NCBI GenBank assembly: GCA_964609245.1
Contig: CAZSSB010000004.1
Span: 1 to 64,000, forward strand
DNA: 64,000 bases
Reading direction: 5' to 3'
Source of the DNA: JAFGCY01 sp964609245
GTDB lineage: Bacteria > 4484-113 > JAFGCY01
Shown piece by piece: positions 16,279 to 24,577 of the stretch; the stretch's first letter is position 1, and each line of letters begins with the position of its first letter. The notes under the pieces are model-generated. The model saw only the letters and a list, made by a program, of their open reading frames with translations, was not told the DNA's origin and did no database searches. The translations under genes were made by a program, and so were the position numbers.

Positions 16279-17211
16279 CTAGCCGGCCGCGGTCCCGGCC
16301 TTGAGCGCCTCCTCCTTGGTGGGGATCTCCGTGTAGTGTCCCGGTCGCTGCACGTAGTCCATCCAGAGGCTGCGCAGCAGCTTGAAAACGCGCCCGGGCT
16401 TGCCGTCACCGATCGGCCGGCTGTCGATGTCGACGACTGGAATCAGGTCGGCCGCCGTCCCGGTCAGCCAGAACTCGTCAGCGGTATAGAGGTCGTACGT
16501 CAGGTACGTCCCCTCCTCAACTGTGATCCCCTGCTCCCTGGCGATTTCCATGATGCTGTCGCGGGTGATGCCCTGCAGGATGCCGTGGAACGGTGCGGGC
16601 GTATAGAGGATGCCGTTCTTCACGAAGAAGATGTTGTCCGCCGTACACTCGCCGACGAAGCCCTCCTGCGTCAGCATCACACCTTCGTCCGCGCCCGCCC
16701 GATTGACCTCGATCAGGCCCATGATGTTGTTCAGGTAGTTGAGCGACTTGACGCGGGCCGGCAGGCTCTGCACGCTGTTGCGCCGGGTGTTGCAGGTGAT
16801 GACCTTCAGCCCCTCCTCATAGAGCGATTCGGGGTAGAGCTGGATTGAAGCGGCGATGCAGAACACCGTCGGCTTGCCCTTGCACTTCTTGGGGTTGATT
16901 CCCAGATCCCCTACCCCACGCGTCGCCACCAAGCGAACGTACGCCAGGCCGTCGTGCAAACCGTTGGCCGCGATCGTGTTGCAGCAGATGTCCATCATCT
17001 CGGCGTGGGAGTAAGGCAGGTCGATGTCCAGGAAATGGCCGCTGTCGAAGAACCTGTCGATGTGTTCCTTGAGCTTGAAGACCTTGCCGTCCCAGGCCTT
17101 GATGCCCTCGAAGAACCCGTCGCCGTACAGCAAACCGTGGTCGTAGACGCTGACCATGGCTTCAGCGGTCGGCACGTAGTCGCCGTTGAGCCAGATGACT
17201 TGATCCGACAT
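16279..17211 (-). CDS. ilvE: branched-chain amino acid aminotransferase
   Basis: A 310-residue fold-type IV PLP enzyme. SVYDHGLLYGDGFFEGIKA (about 21-39) is the family entry motif, RVKSLNYLNNIM holds the PLP lysine (about 159), and EGFVGECTADNIFFVKNG and GITRDSIMEIAREQGI are conserved cofactor-site segments. It interconverts Leu, Ile and Val with their 2-oxo acids. The ATG at 17211 has AGGAGG 8 nt upstream; the longer in-frame start at 17277 overlaps the promoter. It is a single gene, followed by tRNA-Val. Confidence 0.93.
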   Translation of the reverse strand: MSDQVIWLNGDYVPTAEAMVSVYDHGLLYGDGFFEGIKAWDGKVFKLKEHIDRFFDSGHFLDIDLPYSHAEMMDICCNTIAANGLHDGLAYVRLVATRGVGDLGINPKKCKGKPTVFCIAASIQLYPESLYEEGLKVITCNTRRNSVQSLPARVKSLNYLNNIMGLIEVNRAGADEGVMLTQEGFVGECTADNIFFVKNGILYTPAPFHGILQGITRDSIMEIAREQGITVEEGTYLTYDLYTADEFWLTGTAADLIPVVDIDSRPIGDGKPGRVFKLLRSLWMDYVQRPGHYTEIPTKEEALKAGTAAG

Positions 17212-17267
17212 GTGAACGTCCTCCTGGGAAGTGATCCGGTGCGGGGCACGCCCGGCGCCTCTACTAG

Positions 17268-17273
17268 AGTATA
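17268..17273 (-). promoter_or_regulatory. -10 element of ilvE
   Basis: TATACT on the minus strand, with TCGACA (17293-17298) 19 nt upstream. The leader would be about 50 nt. Confidence 0.4.
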
Positions 17274-17315
17274 ACATTCGGCTATGCGAATGTGTCGATG
17301 CGTCCCGCCGGTCTG

Positions 17316-19421
17316 CTAGTGCAACCGTCCGGCGTTGATCTCCGCCAGGCGGGCGAAGCGCCCGTCAGGTACCGGCTCACCGAAGCTGTGCACATCGGCC
17401 AGCTGCAGCCCATGCTTGGCGGCGATCGCCGAAATCAGCTTGACCTTCCACGGATCGATGTCGCGACCAAGAGTGAAATGGCCGAAGCGCTGGTCCAGGG
17501 CAAGCAGCAGGGTCTCGGCTAGACAGGCGTATACCGTCCCCGGCGGCAAACCGATATCGAAGGTGATCTCCGCCGCGTCCGGCAGCCTGACCTCGCCGCT
17601 CTCGATCACCAGCACGTCATCGCGGCGGGCCGCAGCCGCGGGCTTGATGTCCGGCGGTCTGGCCACGTCGAGAACCAAACACCCGGGCTTCAGCTCGCCG
17701 ACATCGACAACGGGATCGACCGACGAGGTGGTCGTGATGATCAGGTCGGCCTGGGGCAGGAAGTCGCGGGCGCGCCGCGAGAGCCTCACCCGGTCCCTGA
17801 GTCGTGGATACTCCAGCTCAAGCTGCTGGGCGAACGCCAGCAGCTTCTCCGGACGTGGGCTGACCAGACAGAGCTCCGCGACCTGCCCGGCGGTCATGCG
17901 CGCGCAGATCGAGCCGATGCTGCCGGTGGCGCCGATGATGAGGAGCTTCGCCCGCGCCATGTCGATGCCACAGCGGCGGGCCGCCGACTCGAGCGTCTGC
18001 AGCGTCACGGCCACGGTGTAGCTGTTGCCGCTGGTTACTCCGATCGGCGCGCTCTTGCTGACTGTCAGGCCGGCATCGCCGGCGACGCTGGTGTACGCCC
18101 CCAGTCCCATCAGGCGGCAGCCGTGGAGGGCGGCGTCCTCGGCGACCTGCAGCAGGCGCTTGTACAGAAAGGCAGGGGGAAAGCGCAGAATCGCTTTGCT
18201 GGTCATCGGCACTGCATACAGCAGTCCCTCGGCCCGGGCACCAGTGGCACTGATCACGTTGCGAATTACTCCGACGGGCCACGGCGGCATCTGGGCGGCG
18301 GCGTCCTCGATGAGCCGCTGCGGCACGAAGTGCTTGAGTGCGCGTACCATCCGCAGCCGCGCGATGTGGTCGAACGAGAGCGGGTGGATGACGAAGCAGA
18401 ACTTCCCGACCTCGGTCTGCGGCGTAAGCTCAACCTGCTCGACGGGCTCGGCGACCGGTGCAGGCCGGACGGGCAGTCCCACCAGCGCGTAGTCCTCACT
18501 GCCCTCGGGCGCCAGGTCGATGATGTGCGGCTTGAGCGCCAGGCGCTGGATCTGGCCTAGGTAGTAATCCTCCAGGGAGTCGCCGGTCCGCTGGACGGCG
18601 TGCAGCTTGAGCGCGGCTTCGAGCACGGGGAGCGGCACGTATGTGCCGTCGATTACGGGAGTCAGTGAGACCAGATAGCGGGCGCCTCGGGCGGCGAAGA
18701 ACTCCACCTCGGCGTCGTTGTGCACGTTGGTAAAGATGATCTTGCCGGTGAGCGACTTAGGATCGTAGCGCATGAAGTACGAAACCCCGCCCACGATCAC
18801 ATCGGCCCAGCCGAAGAACCGCCTGAAGCGTGGCATGATCGGCGGATTGCGCCGGGTGGATGGCCAGAACCAGTGGGCGGGTGTTCTGCTGACGGTTCTC
18901 GCCAGCCGCTTGGCCGCAGCCACGAAGGAGTTGAACCGGTAGATCGGGATGCCCAGGCGGAAGCCGTAGAGCATGTCGCCGAACAGCATGTGTTGCGTGT
19001 ATCGGCTGAGCACCTCGGCGGAGCCGTAGCGATTGAGACCGCAAAAGAACAGGACTCGCTTGTCCTTGATCTGGTCGACAAGCTGCTCCGCTGCCTGCCG
19101 GACCAGGAATCGCTCCAGCGGTGTCTGCAGCTCGGAGCCATCACTGACTTGCGTGCCCAGCCGCTCGAGGCCGAGGCTATGCCAGACATAGCTGTGACGG
19201 CAGATCTGATCACCGATTCTGAAGGCGGAGGTGATTCCCTCCACCGCTACTGCGTCGTACTCCGCGACGGCCTCCTGCAGCCGGACGCGCAGCTCCGCAA
19301 GGTCAGGCTCGACGGGGAGCAGGTCCCAGCTGATCGGTCCTCCAGGGAGGTCGCAGCCGACCCCGTAGATCCCCGTCTTGCTGATCAAGCTCAGGCAGGC
19401 TATGCGTTGCGGTGTTGGCAC
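17316..19421 (-). CDS. two-domain dehydrogenase-like fusion: 'quinate 5-dehydrogenase' family plus acyl-ACP-reductase-like
   Basis: About 701 residues. Residues 1-280 resemble the stand-alone family annotated as quinate 5-dehydrogenase: FCGLNRYGSAEVLS, LFGDMLYGFRLGIPI, a putative membrane-binding Trp/Arg patch, ADVIVGG, and the 'TGKIIFTNVHNDAEVEFFAA' region. After a Pro/Glu linker, residues 341-701 resemble the long-chain acyl-ACP reductase/COG5322 family: GLGAYTSVAG, GVTSGNSYTVAVTLQTLESA, a Rossmann motif IIGATGSIGS (about 495-504) and YACLAETLLLALDQRFGHFT. By eye the acylated Cys of cyanobacterial reductases aligns with Thr in AEITFDIG. I chose GTG 19421 (GGAAGG upstream), which overlaps glmM by 22 nt. 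It is the last gene of the long ribosomal-to-envelope run. It may act on lipids or acyl chains, but the substrate is unknown. Confidence 0.75.
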   Translation of the reverse strand: MPTPQRIACLSLISKTGIYGVGCDLPGGPISWDLLPVEPDLAELRVRLQEAVAEYDAVAVEGITSAFRIGDQICRHSYVWHSLGLERLGTQVSDGSELQTPLERFLVRQAAEQLVDQIKDKRVLFFCGLNRYGSAEVLSRYTQHMLFGDMLYGFRLGIPIYRFNSFVAAAKRLARTVSRTPAHWFWPSTRRNPPIMPRFRRFFGWADVIVGGVSYFMRYDPKSLTGKIIFTNVHNDAEVEFFAARGARYLVSLTPVIDGTYVPLPVLEAALKLHAVQRTGDSLEDYYLGQIQRLALKPHIIDLAPEGSEDYALVGLPVRPAPVAEPVEQVELTPQTEVGKFCFVIHPLSFDHIARLRMVRALKHFVPQRLIEDAAAQMPPWPVGVIRNVISATGARAEGLLYAVPMTSKAILRFPPAFLYKRLLQVAEDAALHGCRLMGLGAYTSVAGDAGLTVSKSAPIGVTSGNSYTVAVTLQTLESAARRCGIDMARAKLLIIGATGSIGSICARMTAGQVAELCLVSPRPEKLLAFAQQLELEYPRLRDRVRLSRRARDFLPQADLIITTTSSVDPVVDVGELKPGCLVLDVARPPDIKPAAAARRDDVLVIESGEVRLPDAAEITFDIGLPPGTVYACLAETLLLALDQRFGHFTLGRDIDPWKVKLISAIAAKHGLQLADVHSFGEPVPDGRFARLAEINAGRLH

Positions 19422-20776
19422 TTTGCCTTCCGATCCCACTCCTGAAACGCCTGGCAGGCAGCGCCATGCGCCTGCTGACATTGTACAGGGTCCTGCGCTT
19501 CGGCGAGTACTCGCATGACATCCTCAGTGCCCGACGGGCGGATGTACAGACGCACGCCGGCGTAGCGCTTCCGGATGGCTGCGAGATCGGCCAGCAGCTC
19601 CTTGTCCCCGCGCCAGGCCTCCTTGTCAACCACGGAGATGTTTGTCAGCAGCTGGGGATACTCATTGAATCCTCGGAGCAGAGCACTGAGCGGCAGGCCG
19701 CTCGTACGCATGATCTGGGCGAGCTGCAACCCGGCCAGAATGCCATCGCCCGTCGGGGCCTTGTCGCGCATGATGATGTGACCGGATTGCTCGCCCCCAA
19801 GATTGAGACGGCGCCGGCGCATCGCCGCCAGCACATGGATATCCCCCACGTCGGTGCGCACCATGCGGACTCCGCGTTCGCGCAGCGCCTGTTCTACACC
19901 GGCGTTGCTCATCTGAGTCATGACCACCGCGCCCTGGCTGCGATAGCGCCGCAAGCGTGTCGCAAACAAGGCGATGATCTTGTCCCCGCTTGCCTCGTGG
20001 CCCTTTTCATCAACCGCCTTGACGCGATCGCCGTCTCCGTCAAAGGCGAGGCCCAGGTCCGCGTGGTGCTCGCGCACGCCTCGCCGGACGGGACTCAGAT
20101 CGGTTGCACCGCAGCGAACGTTGACGCGACTGCCATCAGCGTCCGCGTTGATGGTGTAGACCGTATGGCCGGCAGCCTCGAACGCCGGGCGCGCCAGGAA
20201 GGAAGTCGCGCCGTGGGCGCAGTCCAGCACGATGCGGAGCCGCGGCTGCCCGCTGCGAGCCGGAATCGCCCGGCGCGTGAATGCCAGGTAGCTGTCTGTG
20301 GCGTCGGTGGGAATTACCACCCCGTAGTGCACGACGTCAGCCGCCTGCCTGCGACCCGGCTCGTCGATGAACCGCTCGATGGCACGCTCGCAGGTGGCTG
20401 ACACCTTGGCACCCGTGGAGCCAAACAGCTTGATCCCGTTGTCCGGTACCGGGTTATGGGAAGCGGTTACCATCACACCACCGGCGGCGGCCACCCTCAA
20501 CACCTCCAGCGGAACGACGGGCGTGGGCACCAGGCCCAGATCCAGCACGTCGCAGCCTGCGAGCGTCAGTCCCGCGTTGACGGCGGAGGTAAGCATCGGG
20601 GACGACAGCCGGCTGTCGCACCCCACGGCAATTCGGGCACGGTTCCGGCGCTTCCCCCTTCGCCCCTTGGGAGCAATCTGAGTCGCGAAGCCATAGGCGG
20701 CTCGCAGCGCCAGCTCCGGACAGAGTTTCTCGCCCGCGCGACCGCGAATGCCATCGGTTCCGAAGTAACGCTGCAT
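19400..20776 (-). CDS. glmM: phosphoglucosamine mutase
   Basis: A 458-residue alpha-D-phosphohexomutase. MQRYFGTDGIRGRAG is the standard start, TASHNP carries the phosphorylated Ser106, FDGDGDRV is the Mg loop, GGEQSGHI the sugar-binding loop, and RPSGTED the phosphate-binding loop. It converts glucosamine-6-phosphate to glucosamine-1-phosphate for UDP-GlcNAc and thus peptidoglycan. It follows cdaA and cdaR, the widely conserved order in which CdaA output is tied to GlmM. The longer start at 20887 overlaps cdaR and is rejected. Confidence 0.96.
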   Translation of the reverse strand: MQRYFGTDGIRGRAGEKLCPELALRAAYGFATQIAPKGRRGKRRNRARIAVGCDSRLSSPMLTSAVNAGLTLAGCDVLDLGLVPTPVVPLEVLRVAAAGGVMVTASHNPVPDNGIKLFGSTGAKVSATCERAIERFIDEPGRRQAADVVHYGVVIPTDATDSYLAFTRRAIPARSGQPRLRIVLDCAHGATSFLARPAFEAAGHTVYTINADADGSRVNVRCGATDLSPVRRGVREHHADLGLAFDGDGDRVKAVDEKGHEASGDKIIALFATRLRRYRSQGAVVMTQMSNAGVEQALRERGVRMVRTDVGDIHVLAAMRRRRLNLGGEQSGHIIMRDKAPTGDGILAGLQLAQIMRTSGLPLSALLRGFNEYPQLLTNISVVDKEAWRGDKELLADLAAIRKRYAGVRLYIRPSGTEDVMRVLAEAQDPVQCQQAHGAACQAFQEWDRKAKCQHRNA

Positions 20777-20783
20777 GGATTGG

Positions 20784-22004
20784 TTAGTCCCCGATTTGAA
20801 TGATGGTGACCTGTACAGTGGCGGGGTCGATTTTAACGCGCTCCACCGACAGGGGCAAGAGCAGCTGGGGGGCGAGCCGGTGCTCACCCGGACCCAAATC
20901 GGCCACGTGCAACAGCGCCCCGATCGACTGCCCTTCAGTGCTGCCCGGCAGCATCAGAGCTTCGGACCGCAGCACAACCTCGGGCGGCGTGATGATGTAG
21001 TCGTACTCCTCAACCGCGCCGACAAGCTCCAACGCTACTCGGGTCCCACCGACCTCGTCGATTGAGCTGATCTGAACCGTCACTTCACAGGTGTCGGGCA
21101 AGTGCGCGTCTGGCGGGACCTCAAATGGATACACCAGCTGCGTTTCCACCGTGAAGCTCTCCCGAGCGTTGCTGAGGTCTATCTCCGCGGTGGGCACGGC
21201 GAACACGTCGTCGTCAACAAGGTCCGCGCTGACCGGAATGGTCAGGGGCTTGGGGACCAACTCAACCAGCAGGAAATCCTCGGGCGGCTGATCGCTGTAA
21301 TTGGGAATGACCTTGAGCACCTTGATGGAGGCAATCGGCAGCAGGCGGAGCGAGTATCTCACTTGCGCAGGCCGAACCACCAGCAGGGGACTCACCACCT
21401 GGAAGTCATTGCTATCGTAGAGCTTCACTGGCTCCATCTGATTGCGGACATCCTCCTGGATGCCGTCCACACTGGGCTCAACCTGTACCATGCTCACGCG
21501 TTCGATGATCGAACGCGGGCCGGTGATCTCAACCTGGGTCTGGGACAGCCGCTCCTCACCGACATCGTAGTTGGCATCTACCTCGCCGCGACGGTCGATC
21601 CTGATGGGCAGTGATGCCGAGCCGCGTTCCTCAAAGCGCAGCGGAACCTGGGTCAGATCCTGCCGCGCGATCTGTACTTCAGCTAGATCCGGGAACTGGA
21701 CGGGCAATACATACGTGCCGGTCTCCACGATCCCGTCGCAGTCCAGGTATGCGGCGTAGCGTCCCGGCAGATTCCGCACCTGGGAGTACTTGCCGGCCAC
21801 CTTGATCTGCAGACCCGCGGGCAGCGGACTTGGGTCGATCAGCACCAAGCCGGGATTGAGGTTCCGGATCTCGAGCGGCATGAACAACTGACGGCTGAAG
21901 ATGGGATCCACGAACTGGATCACGTAGGTGGTTAGCACCAGTGCCAGCGCCACCGACAGAAGCTTCATCCACAGGTTGTTGGTGAGCCTGCCTATCAGGG
22001 TCAT
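20784..22004 (-). CDS. cdaR: CdaR/YbbR-domain regulator of diadenylate cyclase
   Basis: A 406-residue protein with one N-terminal membrane anchor (about 12-30) and an extracytoplasmic part made of repeated YbbR domains, each with a strand pattern like 'SQTQVEITGPRSIIERVSMV'. In Firmicutes YbbR proteins bind and modulate the membrane cyclase CdaA. The gene lies between cdaA and glmM with gaps of 15 and 7 nt, so co-translation is likely. At least three YbbR repeats can be traced. Confidence 0.9.
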   Translation of the reverse strand: MTLIGRLTNNLWMKLLSVALALVLTTYVIQFVDPIFSRQLFMPLEIRNLNPGLVLIDPSPLPAGLQIKVAGKYSQVRNLPGRYAAYLDCDGIVETGTYVLPVQFPDLAEVQIARQDLTQVPLRFEERGSASLPIRIDRRGEVDANYDVGEERLSQTQVEITGPRSIIERVSMVQVEPSVDGIQEDVRNQMEPVKLYDSNDFQVVSPLLVVRPAQVRYSLRLLPIASIKVLKVIPNYSDQPPEDFLLVELVPKPLTIPVSADLVDDDVFAVPTAEIDLSNARESFTVETQLVYPFEVPPDAHLPDTCEVTVQISSIDEVGGTRVALELVGAVEEYDYIITPPEVVLRSEALMLPGSTEGQSIGALLHVADLGPGEHRLAPQLLLPLSVERVKIDPATVQVTIIQIGD

Positions 22005-22019
22005 GCTGTGTTCCTGCCC

Positions 22020-22841
22020 CTACAGGAATGCCGGACGCGGCACAATACTGGCGAAATTCTCATTCGGTTCCGCGACCGCCCTAAGCTGCTCGATGAAGTC
22101 GTTTACGGACAGCCCTCGCGCCAAGCGGCCGTTGAAAGCAATAGACAACTCCCCTCGCTCCTCGCTGACCACGACCACAACGGCATCGCATCGCTCCGTC
22201 AGTCCCACGGCGGCCCGGTGACGAGTTCCCAGTTCGTCGTGCAGGAACTGGGACTCCGAGATCGGCAGGAAGTTGCCGGCTGACCAGGCCCGATCCTCGC
22301 GCAGCAACAGCGCACCATCGTGGAGAGGATTGTGCTTCTCGAAGACGCTGAGCAGGAACCGCTCAGTGACGAGAGCCTGGAGTTCGGTGCCGGGCACGAG
22401 GTGTTCGTCCACCGTGTCGGCGCGTTCGAAAACGAACAAGGCACCGATCCTGCGCTCGGCGAGTTCCAGGGCCGTCGCCGCGGTCCTGTCGAGGATCGTG
22501 CTATGCTCCCTGGCCTCCTCGCGGGGCAGGAACCAGGCTACCAGCGCGTGGGTCTTGCTGGCGCGCTCGAGCACCTTGCGAATCTCAGGTGCGAGAATCA
22601 CGAGCAGCGCCAACGGGCCGTAGAACAGCAGCTGGTCGAGGATGAGCTTGAGGGTGATTAGCTGCAGGTACTGGCAGACGACGTACACCACGCCGACCGC
22701 GATGATGATGCCGATGACCACGGTTCCCTTGGTGCCGCGCGCGGTCAGCAACACATAGTAGAACAGCACCGCCACCGCGATGATCTCAATGATCTGCAGC
22801 CAGCTCCCTCCGAGAAAAGACAGGACTGCGTCCAAGGGCAT
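22020..22841 (-). CDS. cdaA: diadenylate cyclase CdaA
   Basis: A 273-residue membrane-bound DisA_N-type enzyme. Three hydrophobic segments lie within residues 15-85, then a DAC domain with HDGALLL (DGA at 175-177) and TRHRAAVGL (RHR at 207-209), the two nucleotide-binding motifs. It condenses two ATP to c-di-AMP, which controls osmolyte balance and cell-wall integrity. The ATG at 22841 falls 5 nt after the upstream gene's stop; the 22952 alternative would overlap that gene and is not hydrophobic. No RNA switch for c-di-AMP is visible in the window. Confidence 0.95.
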   Translation of the reverse strand: MPLDAVLSFLGGSWLQIIEIIAVAVLFYYVLLTARGTKGTVVIGIIIAVGVVYVVCQYLQLITLKLILDQLLFYGPLALLVILAPEIRKVLERASKTHALVAWFLPREEAREHSTILDRTAATALELAERRIGALFVFERADTVDEHLVPGTELQALVTERFLLSVFEKHNPLHDGALLLREDRAWSAGNFLPISESQFLHDELGTRHRAAVGLTERCDAVVVVVSEERGELSIAFNGRLARGLSVNDFIEQLRAVAEPNENFASIVPRPAFL

Positions 22842-22845
22842 CCAC

Positions 22846-23694
22846 CTAGAAGCGCCGTGCGAAGGCGTAATGTGATTTGAAGTACTCCTCGCTGAGCCGG
22901 TTGAGCACCACCGCTCCCTGGCTGCCGCTGGCATGAATGAAGCGTTGCCCACCGATACAGATACCTACGTGGCTCAGGTAACGCGTGTCCTTGTCATCGC
23001 GAAAGAAGACCAGATCGCCGGCGCGGAGGTCAGTGTAGTGAATGTACCGCCCATGTAGGGCCTGCAGACTCGAGCGATGAACGACGTCGACGCCTTGCTC
23101 GGCCAGGCAGACCTTGGTCAGACCGCTGCAATCGATGCCGTCGGTGGTGGTGCCGCCCAGAACATAGGGAGCGCCGAGGTACTTCCTCGCGTCACGAACC
23201 AGGCGCTGTCCATTGACCACTGGCACGTAGTCGTTGTTGTAGTCGTACTGCGCCGGATATCGCTTGCCATTATGGGCAATCAGCATCGCCTGCCCGCCCT
23301 CAGAGCGCAGCTGCATGGTCCTCAGCTCCTCATCTGGTGCTACCTGCCAATATGACAAGTCGAACTGGTCCGGCATCGGCATCCGGCCAGAAACCCTGAT
23401 GTTGTCGGGTAGCGGTACATCGGTATCCTCCGCCAGCACAAACGGCACATAGAAGTAGCCGCTGACGTCGTCGCCTTCGTACTTGACCAGGTAGAAGTCG
23501 TCTACGGTGGTTACCGACACCAGTTCTGTCCCGGCGATGAGGTTGCCCACCACTTCAGCGTCCAGTTGGGCACTGCGCAGCAACGGGGTACCAGACTCCT
23601 TGACACGGATCACGAGTTCGTCTGCCGTGGCGGCGGCTGCGAGCAGCAGGCTCCCGATTGCCGCAAGCAGATTGATCCACAACAACCGTTGCAT
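22846..23694 (-). CDS. exported SH3b-NlpC/P60 peptidoglycan hydrolase
   Basis: A 282-residue protein. An N-terminal signal peptide (MQRLLWINLLAAIGSLLLA, cleavage near ATA/DEL) is followed by an SH3b-like domain (about 25-95) and a C-terminal NlpC/P60 domain. The catalytic Cys is in DGIDCSGLTKVC, the His in LSHVGICIGG, and a third polar residue in FIHAS. Such enzymes cut peptide stems of peptidoglycan. It lies between rpsI and cdaA, joining wall turnover to c-di-AMP synthesis. There is no Shine-Dalgarno; instead a TAAGAT made from the rpsI stop lies 8 nt before the ATG, which suggests an internal leaderless promoter. Confidence 0.9.
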   Translation of the reverse strand: MQRLLWINLLAAIGSLLLAAAATADELVIRVKESGTPLLRSAQLDAEVVGNLIAGTELVSVTTVDDFYLVKYEGDDVSGYFYVPFVLAEDTDVPLPDNIRVSGRMPMPDQFDLSYWQVAPDEELRTMQLRSEGGQAMLIAHNGKRYPAQYDYNNDYVPVVNGQRLVRDARKYLGAPYVLGGTTTDGIDCSGLTKVCLAEQGVDVVHRSSLQALHGRYIHYTDLRAGDLVFFRDDKDTRYLSHVGICIGGQRFIHASGSQGAVVLNRLSEEYFKSHYAFARRF

Positions 23695-23702
23695 AGGCTG
23701 TA

Positions 23703-23708
23703 ATCTTA
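23703..23708 (-). promoter_or_regulatory. candidate internal -10 before the NlpC/P60 gene
   Basis: TAAGAT on the minus strand overlaps the rpsI stop codon and ends 8 nt before the next ATG. The spacing equals that of the other leaderless candidates, but no -35 is obvious. Confidence 0.25.
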
Positions 23709-24104
23709 GCGCTTGCTGAACTGGAACTTCTTGCGGGCGCGCTTCTGTCCGTATTTCTTCCGCTCTTTGGCGCGCGGGTCTCGCCGCAGCAAGCCCTTCT
23801 TCTTCAGCACGTCGCGGTAGTTGCTGTTCAGACCGATCAGGAAGCGCGCGATTCCCAGCGCGAGCGCATCGGCCTGACCGGTGAACCCACCACCGTGAAC
23901 CCTGGCCACCACGTCGTACTTGTCCGCCAAGTCGACGGCTTTCAGCGGCTCCTGCACTCGCAGCTGCGCGTTGATCGTTTTGAAGAACTCGGGCAGGGCT
24001 TTGCCGTTGATGGTGTACGATCCGCTGCCCGGCCGCAGAATCACTCGCGCCACTGAGCACTTGCGTCTGCCGACTGTGATTGTCTGATACTCCGTGTCAG
24101 CCAT
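23706..24104 (-). CDS. rpsI: 30S ribosomal protein S9 (uS9)
   Basis: A 132-residue protein with the family's TVGRRKCSVARV start, GGGFTGQADALALGIARFL core, and a basic tail ending KKFQFSKR whose last residues reach the P-site tRNA. It is paired with rplM 23 nt upstream, the usual L13-S9 pair, here at the end of the ribosomal run. Confidence 0.97.
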   Translation of the reverse strand: MADTEYQTITVGRRKCSVARVILRPGSGSYTINGKALPEFFKTINAQLRVQEPLKAVDLADKYDVVARVHGGGFTGQADALALGIARFLIGLNSNYRDVLKKKGLLRRDPRAKERKKYGQKRARKKFQFSKR

Positions 24105-24127
24105 TTGTCCTCAGTTCTCCTTAGACT

Positions 24128-24577
24128 CTACATCGCGGCCAGGTGTTCTGCTGTGACCGTCTGGGGCTGCTGGGCCTGATGGGTGTGCTCCGGACCACGG
24201 AACACCTTGAGCTTCGTAATCAGGCGTCTGCCGAGTTTGTTGCGCGGCAGCATCCCTTTGACCGCATCGCGAATGACCTCCTCGGGATGACGCTGCATAC
24301 GCTGCTCGAGTGTCCGCGTTTTGAGGCCCCCAGGGTACCCGCTGTGCCGGTAGTAGTTCTTCTGCTGCAGTTTGCGGCCCGTCACCCGGATCCGGGCAGC
24401 GTTGAGGACAACGACGAAGCCGCCGCAGTCCTGGCCAGGCGTGAATTCTGGTCGATTCTTGCCCAACAGCAGTTTGGCCACCGACTGCGCGAAACGCCCG
24501 AGGACCTGGCCCTCGGCGTCGACCACGTACCAAGGCCTGGTGGTCGTTTCCTTTGTTAGATGTGGTGTCTTAGACAT
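24128..24577 (-). CDS. rplM: 50S ribosomal protein L13 (uL13)
   Basis: A 149-residue protein with WYVVDAEGQVLGRFAQSVA, YRHSGYPGGL and GMLPRNKLGR. The ATG at 24577 overlaps the truA stop by 8 nt and has AGAGGAA 8 nt upstream. L13 is an early-assembly large-subunit protein. Confidence 0.97.
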   Translation of the reverse strand: MSKTPHLTKETTTRPWYVVDAEGQVLGRFAQSVAKLLLGKNRPEFTPGQDCGGFVVVLNAARIRVTGRKLQQKNYYRHSGYPGGLKTRTLEQRMQRHPEEVIRDAVKGMLPRNKLGRRLITKLKVFRGPEHTHQAQQPQTVTAEHLAAM

